Made by a program: the position numbers and the translations under genes. Under the pieces are notes generated by a model. The model was not told the DNA's origin, searched no databases, and saw only the letters and a program-made list of their open reading frames with translations. DNA of 64,000 bases from an uncultured Oscillospiraceae bacterium (GTDB lineage: Bacteria > Bacillota > Clostridia > Oscillospirales > Ruminococcaceae), in the NCBI GenBank assembly GCA_900542145.1, contig UQMF01000009.1:1-64000 (forward strand). Reading direction: 5' to 3'. This document shows, one piece after another, positions 16,743 through 24,486 of the stretch (position 1 is its first letter; each line of letters opens with the position of its first letter).

Positions 16743-16933
16743 TGAGACCGTCGAAAAAGTCACTAAAGTGACTTTTCCGCCGAACATCCGCCCGGCGCGC
16801 ACGGTTTGTCGGCTATGCCGACAAACCGCACACTTGTGCGGATAGAAGTGTTTTTTGCCCCGGGAGACCCGTGGCAAAAAACGGATTTCAAAAGCTCGCT
16901 TCGCGGGCAAAACCGATTTTTTCAACAAGCTGA
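16743..16933 (+). repeat. Multi-hairpin repeat element, copy 1 (191 bp)
   Basis: The ends are inverted repeats: TGAGACCGTCGAAAAA at the left and TTTTTTCAACAAGCTGA at the right. Inside are five stems: AAAAGTCAC/GTGACTTTT (16755-16776); CGGTTTGTCGGC/GCCGACAAACCG (16802-16828); CCGCACA/TGTGCGG (16826-16841); GTTTTTTGCC/GGCAAAAAAC with an inner CGGG/CCCG (16850-16882); and GCTCGC/GCGGGC with a TTC loop. ATCCGC near 16786 can also pair with GCGGAT at 16839-16844. No ORF is present. It aligns end to end with the copy at 26323-26511 read on the minus strand. It lies downstream of ligA in the direction of ligA transcription. Confidence 0.9.
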
Positions 16934-16963
16934 CAAGCCCGTCGGTGATTGCCGACGGGCTTG
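16934..16963. terminator. GH5-side copy of the duplicated terminator hairpin
   Basis: Second copy of the 30-bp hairpin, with its T-run (TTGTTTTATG) on the outer + strand side. The pair would terminate each strand only after the element has been transcribed. Confidence 0.85.
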
Positions 16964-16977
16964 TTTTATGTTGCAGA

Positions 16978-18036
16978 TCAGTTGAATATGCTGCACTTAA
17001 CGGAGGTCTTTTTCAGTCCGAGGTCGCTGTTGATCACAGTTTCGCCCCAGTCCGAAAGGGAAGTGCCGTCCCAGGTGTTCGCGAGATCAAGGTATTCCAC
17101 TCCGCCGCCATTGCCTTTCCAGCTCCATGCCAGCCAGCCGATGGAGTTCTCGGCGCAGTACTGAAGAATGTATTCCTCGTCAACGTCGCCGTCCGTGTGA
17201 TTCCAGCCGAACTCACCAACGATCATGCACAGACCCTTGTCCGTGGACAGCTTGAGATTCCGGGCGATAGTCGCCTTGTTCTTTCCGGCGGTCCCGTACA
17301 TGTGCACTGAGAACATCGTATTTCCGTCCGGGTCGGAAGCAAGCACGTCCTCGCCGTAGTCCGTGATACTCTGCCCGTACTGACCCCAGCCTGCAGCGTC
17401 CACCATGATGGTGTTCCTGATTCCGGCGTCGCGCAGCTTCGGTATAACGGAGGTGTATCCGTTACGCCAGGTTTCGCTATTCCATTCGCCGACCCATTCG
17501 TTTGCGATATTCAGAATGACGTAGTTTTCCCGTCCGATGAGGGCTTCTTTGACCTCAATCCAGTATTCCGTCGCGGTTTCGAGGAGCGATGTGTCGTCCT
17601 TTCCGGTAATATCGTGGACTTCGAGGATTGCCACCATCTCAAGTTCACGGCATTTGTCGGTCAGCTTGTTCAGACTTTCTACGGTGTCCCGGGTGTACTG
17701 CTGTCCGCTTCCGCACACGATACGGACTGTATTTGCGCCAGTTGCCGCGATAGCTTCCAGGGCAGTGTCGTCCTCAGATGTGAACCATGAGTGGGGGTGA
17801 TTGATTCCGCGCATAACGAACTCGTTCCCGTTGGCGTCAAGCAGTTTGGTTCCGCTGACAGTAAATCCGCCATTGGAGGCTGGCTCCTCGGTAGCAGGTT
17901 CAGCGGTGATCTCAGTTGTCTGAGAGGTGCTTGCATCAGGTTCCGTGGACGATCCGCTGTCGTTATTCTTTCCGGAACAGCATGCTGCGCTCAGCGCGAC
18001 CACAACGGCAAGTATTGCAGATAAAACAGATTTCAT
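16978..18036 (-). CDS. Secreted lipoprotein glycoside hydrolase family 5, probable beta-mannanase
   Basis: The 352-residue protein begins with a lipoprotein signal peptide (MKSVLSAILAVVVALSAAC, Cys near 19) and a Ser/Thr/Glu-rich linker to residue 55. The GH5 barrel follows, with FVMRGINHPHSWF, NTVRIVCG, the acid/base Glu in LNIANEWVGEWNS and the nucleophile Glu in MIVGEFGWNHTDGD. This arrangement resembles subfamily GH5_8 mannanases. It should sit on the cell surface and attack plant mannan; the substrate is inferred. It has its own promoter and reads toward the repeat element at 16743-16933. Confidence 0.9.
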   Translation of the reverse strand: MKSVLSAILAVVVALSAACCSGKNNDSGSSTEPDASTSQTTEITAEPATEEPASNGGFTVSGTKLLDANGNEFVMRGINHPHSWFTSEDDTALEAIAATGANTVRIVCGSGQQYTRDTVESLNKLTDKCRELEMVAILEVHDITGKDDTSLLETATEYWIEVKEALIGRENYVILNIANEWVGEWNSETWRNGYTSVIPKLRDAGIRNTIMVDAAGWGQYGQSITDYGEDVLASDPDGNTMFSVHMYGTAGKNKATIARNLKLSTDKGLCMIVGEFGWNHTDGDVDEEYILQYCAENSIGWLAWSWKGNGGGVEYLDLANTWDGTSLSDWGETVINSDLGLKKTSVKCSIFN

Positions 18037-18070
18037 AAGTTAATTCCTTTCCGGCGTTAGCCTATGTCTT

Positions 18071-18099
18071 ATTTTATCATGTTGCGCTGATTAATTCAA
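18071..18099 (-). promoter_or_regulatory. Sigma-A promoter for the GH5 gene
   Basis: Minus-strand TTGAAT (18094-18099), 17 bp, TAAAAT (18071-18076), 35 bp before the start codon. Confidence 0.75.
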
Positions 18100-18182
18100 G
18101 CGGTTTTTGAAGATAAGTCGAGCAATAATGCCAGACAAATACATTTTCTGGTTTAAGAGTCAGATATATATTCCATAAACGG

Positions 18183-18211
18183 TTGACTACTGGTCAAACA
18201 TATTGTATAAT
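18183..18211 (+). promoter_or_regulatory. Sigma-A promoter with overlapping dyad for the zinc-ribbon gene
   Basis: TTGACT (18183-18188), 17 bp, TATAAT (18206-18211). TTGAC-N5-GTCAA (18183-18197) is a dyad covering the -35, a possible operator. Confidence 0.75.
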
Positions 18212-18247
18212 ATAATTAGGACTGTAAGTCGCAATGGAGGTATACAT

Positions 18248-19060
18248 ATGAAAGTTAAGTGCGATTTCTGCGGCGGAATGATTGAGGACACCGAGCCCAT
18301 CTGCCCGAACTGCGGCGCCGCAAACGAACACATGAGCCGTGTAACTGACGGCATTCCGAAGACTATTGAGGAACTTCGCGCGTTCTGTGAAGCCAAAAAG
18401 CTTCCCTTGGAGCAAATGCGCTTTTTTATCGGCGAGGATTTCAAGGAAGCCAGAGCGTTCGGCATATTCAAGGATTCCGACGGGAATTTCGTGGTGTACA
18501 AAAATAAGGCAGACGGCACCCGGGCGGAACGATATCGCGGACCGGACGAGGCATATGCGGTCAACGAAATTTACGAAAAGATGAAGTCCGAGGTTGCCCT
18601 CCGCAGGAACAAGAACAGCAGCGCGACGCAGTCCGGCGGCGGAAAGCCCGTAAGCAAGGGAAAGGCACTCCTGAAAAAGCTGGCATATCCGCTGACCCTG
18701 TTTGTGGTGGTGGGCGGAATTTTAGGCGCGAGTACCTACCTCGCAGCCAAAACGCCGAGCCGCGGATATTACCGCTACAACGACAGGTATTACTACTGCC
18801 AGGCAGGCGACGACTGGTATTACTTCGACCCACTCTCAGCAATATGGATATTTGCAGACAGCATAGACAGCGAGCTCTACGACAACTATTCCAGTTATTA
18901 TGCCGACAGCGATTACAACTCGGATTTCGGGGTAACGGATTTCAGCGACACGGACTACTATGTAAGTTCCAACAGCAACTCCGACTGGAATGACGGCAAT
19001 GATTGGGATTTCGGCGGCAACTGGGACGCAGGCGATACTGACTGGGACACCGACTGGTAA
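18248..19060 (+). CDS. Zinc-ribbon membrane protein with Asp/Tyr/Trp-rich tail, unknown function
   Basis: Not recognised as a named family. The 270-residue product starts with a zinc ribbon (CDFCGGMIEDTEPICPNCG). A soluble domain with FGIFKDSDGNFVVYKNKADGTRAERYRGPDEAYAVNEIYEKM follows (residues 60-120). There is one membrane segment (LTLFVVVGGILGASTYLAA, near 160), and then an outer tail full of Tyr, Ser and Asp that ends in Trp-Asp repeats (WNDGNDWDF...DWDTDW). ATG 18248 has GGAGG 8 bases upstream. A cytoplasmic metal site with an external acidic aromatic tail is the likely topology. It is transcribed alone, with its own promoter and terminator. Confidence 0.8.
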   Translation: MKVKCDFCGGMIEDTEPICPNCGAANEHMSRVTDGIPKTIEELRAFCEAKKLPLEQMRFFIGEDFKEARAFGIFKDSDGNFVVYKNKADGTRAERYRGPDEAYAVNEIYEKMKSEVALRRNKNSSATQSGGGKPVSKGKALLKKLAYPLTLFVVVGGILGASTYLAAKTPSRGYYRYNDRYYYCQAGDDWYYFDPLSAIWIFADSIDSELYDNYSSYYADSDYNSDFGVTDFSDTDYYVSSNSNSDWNDGNDWDFGGNWDAGDTDWDTDW

Positions 19061-19071
19061 ATATAAAAAGG

Positions 19072-19099
19072 CTGCACAGGAAACCGTGCAGTCTTTTTT
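19072..19099 (+). terminator. Intrinsic terminator
   Basis: CTGCAC-N8-GTGCAG followed by TCTTTTTT, 12 bp after the zinc-ribbon gene. Confidence 0.85.
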
Positions 19100-19142
19100 G
19101 CAGTAAAGAAAGGGCTTACCAGGCGGTAAGCCCCGATTCGTA

Positions 19143-19889
19143 TTACTCGTATTCTACGACATTTACCCAGGACAGCAGGAAGTCGCGTTCTTCCTTCTTG
19201 CCCTTGACGATCTGAGAAGCCGCAACAATAGGAAGCCACTTCTGAATGTACTGCTTTGCAGTATCGCTCTTCTTGCTGAACAGATCAAGGTACTTGTCGG
19301 CCATTTCTTTGTCGCCGCTCAGGTGGAACAGCAGGTAAGTACGCGCGACATCAGCGGAAGCGTTACCCTGAGTAACATGCGACCAGTCGATTATGTACGC
19401 GGTGCCGTCGTCCTTTACGATTATGTTGGAGGGATTGAAGTCACCGTGGCATACTTTGTTGTGCTTGGGCATTCCCTCAAGACGGGTGTGCAGCTCGTAT
19501 CGTGTTGTTGCATCGAGGTCAGTTTCGCTGATCTTGCGGTTCATCTTGTCCTTGAGCTTATTCAGCAGAGGGCACTTTGCAGCATGAACCTGCATCTGAA
19601 GGTCAACGAACATCTCAAGATATTCGTCCTTCTTGGCAGGATTTTCCTTCATCAGCTGAGCAAGTGTCTTGCCCTCGATGAATTCAGAAACGATAGCCCA
19701 CTTACCATCAATGGTCATTACTTCAAGAACTTTCGGAACGTTGATTCCGATGTTCTCTACGCGTGCCTGGTTAAGGGCTTCGTTGAGTACATCGTACTTG
19801 GGATAGCTCTCATCGAAAACCTTGACAAGGGTGTTACCCTCACGGTAGATAGTTTTTCCGGGTCTGACAGCTAATATGTTTTCAGACAT
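19143..19889 (-). CDS. Aminoglycoside-phosphotransferase-like kinase (TIGR02172-type)
   Basis: The 248-residue protein has the APH/choline-kinase fold: a short lysine-containing N-lobe (NTLVKVFDESYPKYDVLNEALNQARV), the catalytic loop VCHGDFNPSNII and the metal-binding AYIIDWSHVTQGNASADVARTYLL. It resembles TIGR02172 proteins found in many gut anaerobes, with unknown substrate. I see no reason to call it a resistance gene. It is preceded by CAGGAGG and by a leader with two identical 12-bp palindromes, and lies downstream of adhE on the same strand. Confidence 0.82.
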   Translation of the reverse strand: MSENILAVRPGKTIYREGNTLVKVFDESYPKYDVLNEALNQARVENIGINVPKVLEVMTIDGKWAIVSEFIEGKTLAQLMKENPAKKDEYLEMFVDLQMQVHAAKCPLLNKLKDKMNRKISETDLDATTRYELHTRLEGMPKHNKVCHGDFNPSNIIVKDDGTAYIIDWSHVTQGNASADVARTYLLFHLSGDKEMADKYLDLFSKKSDTAKQYIQKWLPIVAASQIVKGKKEERDFLLSWVNVVEYE

Positions 19890-19921
19890 AGCTTTTTACC
19901 TCCTGTTTATATATAAGACGC

Positions 19922-20003
19922 TCAGTTCACTGAATGCTGAACCCAGCTGAATAAAAATGCGAACATATCTCGCACGGATCTGGCTGCTGAATCAGTTCAC
20001 TGA
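19922..20003 (-). promoter_or_regulatory. Two identical palindromes and an adhE-leader-like motif upstream of the kinase gene
   Basis: TCAGTTCACTGA occurs at 19922-19933 and 19992-20003, exactly 70 bp apart; each is a TCAGT/ACTGA dyad. Between them ATATCTCGCACGGATC (19965-19980) resembles 22827-22841 in the adhE leader, with one extra base. These look like regulatory sites; the protein that binds them is unknown. Confidence 0.5.
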
Positions 20004-20025
20004 GTGTCGTTCATACAAAGCGCAA

Positions 20026-20058
20026 AGCCGGGCACGGGCTAAAAGTCCATGCCCGGCT
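20026..20058 (-). terminator. Terminator after adhE
   Basis: AGCCGGGCA (20026-20034) pairs with TGCCCGGCT (20050-20058); on the minus strand it continues TTGCGCTTTG. It lies 32 bp past the adhE stop. Confidence 0.75.
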
Positions 20059-20090
20059 GCATTAAATCAGTTCGGGAAAGTCAGGTTATA

Positions 20091-22715
20091 TTAAACCTTC
20101 TCGTGAGTACCATAGTAAGCATTCAGGTACATCTGCTTGATTTCCTTGAAGAGTGGGAATCTCGGGTTAGCACCGGTGCACTGGTCATCGAATGCCTGCT
20201 CAACCATAGCGTCCAGTCTGTCGAGGAAGTCCTTCTCATCGATGCCGTAGTCCTTGATGGTCTTCTTAACACCGATTCTGTCCTTGAGCTCGTCGATCTT
20301 CTTGATAAGACCCTCAACCTTAGCCTCATCGTTCTTGCCGGTTACGCCGAGGAACTCAGCTACTTCAGCATAACGACGCATGGTGTGCGGGTGATCATAC
20401 TGAGAGAAGGTACCCATCTTAGCAGGAGCCTCAGCGCTGTTGAAGCGGATTACTTCGTCGATCAGCAGAGCGTTTGCGATACCGTGGGGCAGGTGATGGA
20501 ATGCACCCAGCTTGTGAGCCATAGAGTGGCAAACACCCAGGAATGCGTTAGCGAATGCCATACCAGCCATAGTAGCTGCGTTAGCCATGTTCTCACGAGC
20601 AACCGGATCATATACGCCGGAAATAGCGGAGTCATAAGCAGCAGGCAGGTTGTCGAAGATGAGCTGGAGGGACTTGAGAGCCAGACCGTCAGTGAACGGA
20701 GTAGCCATAACGGAAGCATAAGCCTCGAGGCAGTGTGTAACTGCGTCGATACCGGAAGCGGAAGTCAGACCTCTCGGACCAGTCTTCATCATGTCGGCAT
20801 CAACGATAGCCATCTTAGGCATCAGCTGATAGTCAGCCAGCGGATACTTAACGCCAGTGGTCTGGTCAGTAATAACTGCGAACGGAGTAACCTCGGAACC
20901 AGTACCAGCAGAAGTAGGAACAGCGATGAAGTAAGCCTTCTCGCCCATGTTCGGGAATGTGTAGACTCTCTTACGGATATCGATGAATCTCATAGCCATA
21001 TCCATGAAGTCTGCCTCGGGGTGCTCGTAGAGAACCCACATGATCTTACCAGCGTCCATTGCGGAACCGCCGCCGACAGCGATGATGCAGTCCGGTTCGA
21101 ACTTTCTCATAGCCTCGGCACCCTTCTGAGCGGAAGCCAGGGAAGGATCAGGCTCAACATCTGCGAAGGTGGTGTGTACGATACCCATCTCGTCCAGTCT
21201 GTCAGTGATAGCCTTTGTGAAGCCGCTCTTGAACAGGAAGGAGTCAGTTACGATGAATACTCTCTTCTTGCCCATAACGTCCTTGAGCTCCTTGAGAGCA
21301 ACAGGGAGGCAGCCCTTCTTGATATAAACCTTCTCAGGTGCGCGGAACCACAGCATATTCTCTCTCCTCTCAGCAACGGTCTTGATATTCAGCAGGTGCT
21401 TAACTCCGATGTTCTCAGAAACGGAGTTGCCACCCCAAGAACCGCAGCCCAGTGTGAGGGAAGGAGCGAACTTGAAGTTGTAGAGGTCGCCGATACCGCC
21501 GAGGGAAGAAGGAGTGTTAACGATAAGACGGCAAGCCTTCATTCTCTCTGCCCACTTGTCGAGCTTCTCTCTCTGAGTATTGTTATTGATCCAGAGAACG
21601 GAAGTATGACCAAGACCGCCGTTGTTCTTGAGCAGTGTGTCAGCCATATCCAGAGCCTGGTCGAAGTTATCGGACTTGTACATACCAAGGATAGTGGTGA
21701 GCTTCTCGTGACCGAAAGCTTCCTCGGGCTCCAGGGAAGTAGCCTCGCCGATTATTACCTTAACGGACTCAGGAATCTCAAAGCCAGCCATCTTCGCGAT
21801 CTGGTAAGGACGCTGACCAACGATCTTAGCGTTAAGAGCGCCGTTGATGAGCATAACCTTTCTGATCATGTCAGCCTGCTTCTTGTCGAGGAACATGCAG
21901 CCTCTCTTCTCGAATTCCTTCTTGACATCGTTGTAGATGGTCTTGTCAACGATAAGGGTCTGCTCAGTTGCGCAGATCATACCGTTATCGAAGGTCTTGG
22001 AGTGAATGATGGAGTTTACTGCGTTAACGATATCAGCGGAGGAGTCGATGATAGCAGATGCGTTGCCTGCGCCAACGCCGATAGCAGGAGTACCAGAGGA
22101 GTAAGCAGCCTTAACCATTCCAGGACCGCCGGTTGCGAGAATGATGTCAACTTCCTTCATCAGGAGGTTTGTCAGATCCAGAGAAGGAACGTCAACCCAG
22201 GAGATGATGCCGTCAGGAGCGCCAGCCTTTACAGCTGCCTCGTAAACGATCTTTGCAGCCTCAACGGTGCACTTCTTTGCACGGGGGTGCGGGCTGATGA
22301 TGATACCGTTTCTTGTCTTGAGAGAGATGAGGGTCTTGAAGATAGCAGTGGAAGTAGGGTTGGTTGTAGGAATAACCGCGCCAACAACGCCGATAGGCTC
22401 TGCGATCTTTTCGATACCGTAAGCTTCATCGCGCTCGATAACGCCGCAGGTCTTTGTGTGCTTGTAAGCATTGTAGATATGCTCAGCTGCATAGTTGTTC
22501 TTGATAACCTTATCCTCTACAATACCGTAGCCAGTTTCCTCAACAGCCATCTTAGCAAGCGGAATTCTCTGCTTGTTTGCTGCGGAAGCTGCAGCAAAGA
22601 AGATAGCGTCTACCTGCTCCTGAGTGTAGGTAGAGAAAATCTCCTGTGCTTCCTTGACCTTCTTGAGCGCTTTCTCAAAGCTTTCAACGCTGTCAACCAT
22701 TTCATGATATGCCAT
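20091..22715 (-). CDS. adhE: Bifunctional acetaldehyde-CoA/alcohol dehydrogenase AdhE
   Basis: Converts acetyl-CoA to acetaldehyde and then to ethanol with NADH, regenerating NAD during fermentation; the family assembles into spirosomes. The 874-residue protein has the aldehyde dehydrogenase half (catalytic Cys in NGMICATEQTLIV, near 245) and the iron alcohol dehydrogenase half (GGGSAMDAGKIMWVLYEHPE near 550; metal site GVCHSMAHKLGAFHHLPHG near 720). ATG 22715 lies 9 bases after AAGGAG; the ATG two codons earlier is too close to it. Codon use is strongly biased, fitting a highly expressed gene. A Rex-type operator overlaps its promoter. Confidence 0.97.
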   Translation of the reverse strand: MAYHEMVDSVESFEKALKKVKEAQEIFSTYTQEQVDAIFFAAASAANKQRIPLAKMAVEETGYGIVEDKVIKNNYAAEHIYNAYKHTKTCGVIERDEAYGIEKIAEPIGVVGAVIPTTNPTSTAIFKTLISLKTRNGIIISPHPRAKKCTVEAAKIVYEAAVKAGAPDGIISWVDVPSLDLTNLLMKEVDIILATGGPGMVKAAYSSGTPAIGVGAGNASAIIDSSADIVNAVNSIIHSKTFDNGMICATEQTLIVDKTIYNDVKKEFEKRGCMFLDKKQADMIRKVMLINGALNAKIVGQRPYQIAKMAGFEIPESVKVIIGEATSLEPEEAFGHEKLTTILGMYKSDNFDQALDMADTLLKNNGGLGHTSVLWINNNTQREKLDKWAERMKACRLIVNTPSSLGGIGDLYNFKFAPSLTLGCGSWGGNSVSENIGVKHLLNIKTVAERRENMLWFRAPEKVYIKKGCLPVALKELKDVMGKKRVFIVTDSFLFKSGFTKAITDRLDEMGIVHTTFADVEPDPSLASAQKGAEAMRKFEPDCIIAVGGGSAMDAGKIMWVLYEHPEADFMDMAMRFIDIRKRVYTFPNMGEKAYFIAVPTSAGTGSEVTPFAVITDQTTGVKYPLADYQLMPKMAIVDADMMKTGPRGLTSASGIDAVTHCLEAYASVMATPFTDGLALKSLQLIFDNLPAAYDSAISGVYDPVARENMANAATMAGMAFANAFLGVCHSMAHKLGAFHHLPHGIANALLIDEVIRFNSAEAPAKMGTFSQYDHPHTMRRYAEVAEFLGVTGKNDEAKVEGLIKKIDELKDRIGVKKTIKDYGIDEKDFLDRLDAMVEQAFDDQCTGANPRFPLFKEIKQMYLNAYYGTHEKV

Positions 22716-22893
22716 AGTCATCTTCTCCTTAATATTTGTATGCATGCGTCAACCCTTGACACCCTGTATGACGGCGGCGGTAACGGCGGAATGCCGCGGC
22801 GCAGTCGCAATATCCTGTTTGTCCGGATATCTGCACGGATCAGCTTCGTTGCTGTCCGTTTCTTACCACTTATATAGTGCCAATCAGCTTACA

Positions 22894-22933
22894 GTTATAG
22901 CTGACCACTTTCGCACCTGTTAATATTTTAACA
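22894..22933 (-). promoter_or_regulatory. adhE promoter with Rex-type operator
   Basis: TGTTAA-TATT-TTAACA (22918-22933) is a perfect dyad matching the core of the Rex box TTGTTAANNNNTTAACAA. On the minus strand its left-hand TTAACA (22918-22923) serves as -35, 18 bp from TATAAC (22894-22899). Binding would block transcription until NADH rises. A leader of roughly 170 bases would separate it from adhE. Confidence 0.75.
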
Positions 22934-23003
22934 CATTATTTTATCCCTGTAAAATGTAATATTGATATATACCTATCAGCAAAAGGCATAGCCGATAATC
23001 ACA

Positions 23004-23933
23004 TCAAATCACGTTATATTTGAACTTCGCCCGGTGCACCGCCGCAATGAACTCCTTGTCGTAGTCGCTCAGGCGGTAATCCCGGCGGTAGATCAAGACA
23101 TCCTTGTAAAGCCGCTCAGCGCCCCGTACTTTAAGCTGCACAAGCCCGTAGTTGTCCAGCAGCTGCTGCGGAACAGGGGACACCCACATGAAGGTTTCCG
23201 GGACATTACCAAGAAGAACGAACTGCGTTCCACGCTCGTAAACGAAGATCCTGCGCTCCACGAATTCCGTCAGCTCGGATTTGCGAACATCAATCGCCGG
23301 AACCGACGGAACATACGGGTCGGAATGACAGACCTCGATGTAATCCGCGAGATCGTCAAGACAGACGCTGTCCTTATGCGCCAGCGGATCGTTCTTTGAA
23401 ATGATCATGCTGTACGAGAATTCCGCGATGGTGTCACTGGTCAGCTTCTTGTCCTTGAACAGGTCGCTGAAATACTTCTCATACGAGGACTGGAACCGCA
23501 CGATACCCAGGTTGAAATCTTCCCGGACAACGCTGTTTATGGTGTTCATGGGGTTGGTTTCGCAGTAGTAGAACTCGGCAGGGGAGCCCTTTTTCATGCA
23601 GCGCGAGAAATCCGCCATGGCAAAGCTGAGGTAGCTTGCGCGCGGCACGCTGACAGAAAAAGTCTGCTTCTTCTGCCGTCCGTTCTGATAGATCTGCTCC
23701 ACCTCTTCGACCTTCTGTACGATCTGCCGGGCGTATTGCAGGAACTCCTCGCCGTCCGGAGTAATGGATATCCCCTTTGTTGTCCGGCGGAATATGGTTA
23801 TCCCGAGGGATTCCTCAAGCTCCTTGATCGCGCGGCTGAGGTTAGGCTGCCCCATGTAGAGGTTCTCCGCTGCCTTGCTGATGGAACGGGTCTTTGCCAC
23901 TTCTACGGCATATTTCAGATGAAGTATGTTCAA
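23004..23933 (-). CDS. LysR-family transcriptional regulator
   Basis: The 309-residue protein has an N-terminal winged helix-turn-helix (LKYAVEVAKTRSISKAAENLYMGQPNLSRAIKELEESLGITIFRRTTKGISITPDGEEFL). A two-lobed effector domain follows from about residue 90. The start is TTG with AGGAA 6-7 bases before it. It lies between ilvN and adhE on the same strand, so it could act on either or on another locus; the ligand is not evident. Confidence 0.9.
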   Translation of the reverse strand: MNILHLKYAVEVAKTRSISKAAENLYMGQPNLSRAIKELEESLGITIFRRTTKGISITPDGEEFLQYARQIVQKVEEVEQIYQNGRQKKQTFSVSVPRASYLSFAMADFSRCMKKGSPAEFYYCETNPMNTINSVVREDFNLGIVRFQSSYEKYFSDLFKDKKLTSDTIAEFSYSMIISKNDPLAHKDSVCLDDLADYIEVCHSDPYVPSVPAIDVRKSELTEFVERRIFVYERGTQFVLLGNVPETFMWVSPVPQQLLDNYGLVQLKVRGAERLYKDVLIYRRDYRLSDYDKEFIAAVHRAKFKYNVI

Positions 23934-24009
23934 CTTTATTCCTGCCTTTCGTCGTTTCCCCGGTAAAATACAGAAGGATTTCTGTTAAAGATTTATCAAT
24001 TCTATGTTA

Positions 24010-24486
24010 TCAGTCACGTTCGAGTGCGGAAATACCGCTTCTCACCATTTTTACGATCCCGAACGGCTTTAGCAGGCTGATGAAGCTGTCGATCTTCTCG
24101 GGCTTGCCGGTGAGTTCCAGCATAATGCTCTCCTCGCCGATGTCTACGGATTTTGCGCGGAACAGATTTGCGACCTCGACGATACCTCGTCTGTCTTCGA
24201 CGGAACGTCCTGCGCGGACGATAACGTGCTCACGGCATACGGCGTCGGTGAGGATCTTGACCTCCCTGACGTCGTGGAGCTTCATGAGCTGGTTCTTGAT
24301 CTGCTCGAGAACTCTCAGATCCCCGGCAACGACGATGGTAAGCCTGGATACCTCCGGGACCTCGGTTTCAGCCGCGTTAAGGCTCTTGATATTGAAGCAG
24401 CGTCTGCTGAACAGGCTTGAAACCCGGAGCAGCACGCCTTCGCTGTTGTTTACTTTTACTGATAATACGTATTCCTGCATGATCAC
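24010..24486 (-). CDS. ilvN: Acetolactate synthase small (regulatory) subunit
   Basis: Regulatory subunit that confers valine feedback on the catalytic subunit. The 158-residue protein has an N-terminal ACT domain (YVLSVKVNNSEGVLLRVSSLFSRRCFNIKSLNAAETEVPEVSRLTIVV) and the usual C-terminal ACT-like half. Its start overlaps the ilvB stop by 4 bp (ATGA), so translation is coupled. A short ACAGAA/TTCTGT hairpin at 23970-23985 with a T-rich tail may terminate the operon weakly. Confidence 0.95.
   Translation of the reverse strand: MIMQEYVLSVKVNNSEGVLLRVSSLFSRRCFNIKSLNAAETEVPEVSRLTIVVAGDLRVLEQIKNQLMKLHDVREVKILTDAVCREHVIVRAGRSVEDRRGIVEVANLFRAKSVDIGEESIMLELTGKPEKIDSFISLLKPFGIVKMVRSGISALERD

Noticed and set aside
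19143..19889. Aminoglycoside resistance gene
   Set aside because: It has the APH fold, but the sequence fits a broad family of gut-anaerobe kinases of unknown substrate.
20049..22877. A 942-codon open frame opposite adhE on the + strand
   Set aside because: It is an exact antisense shadow of adhE, caused by its strong codon bias. The protein has no recognisable domain and no ribosome site, and it covers the adhE promoter.
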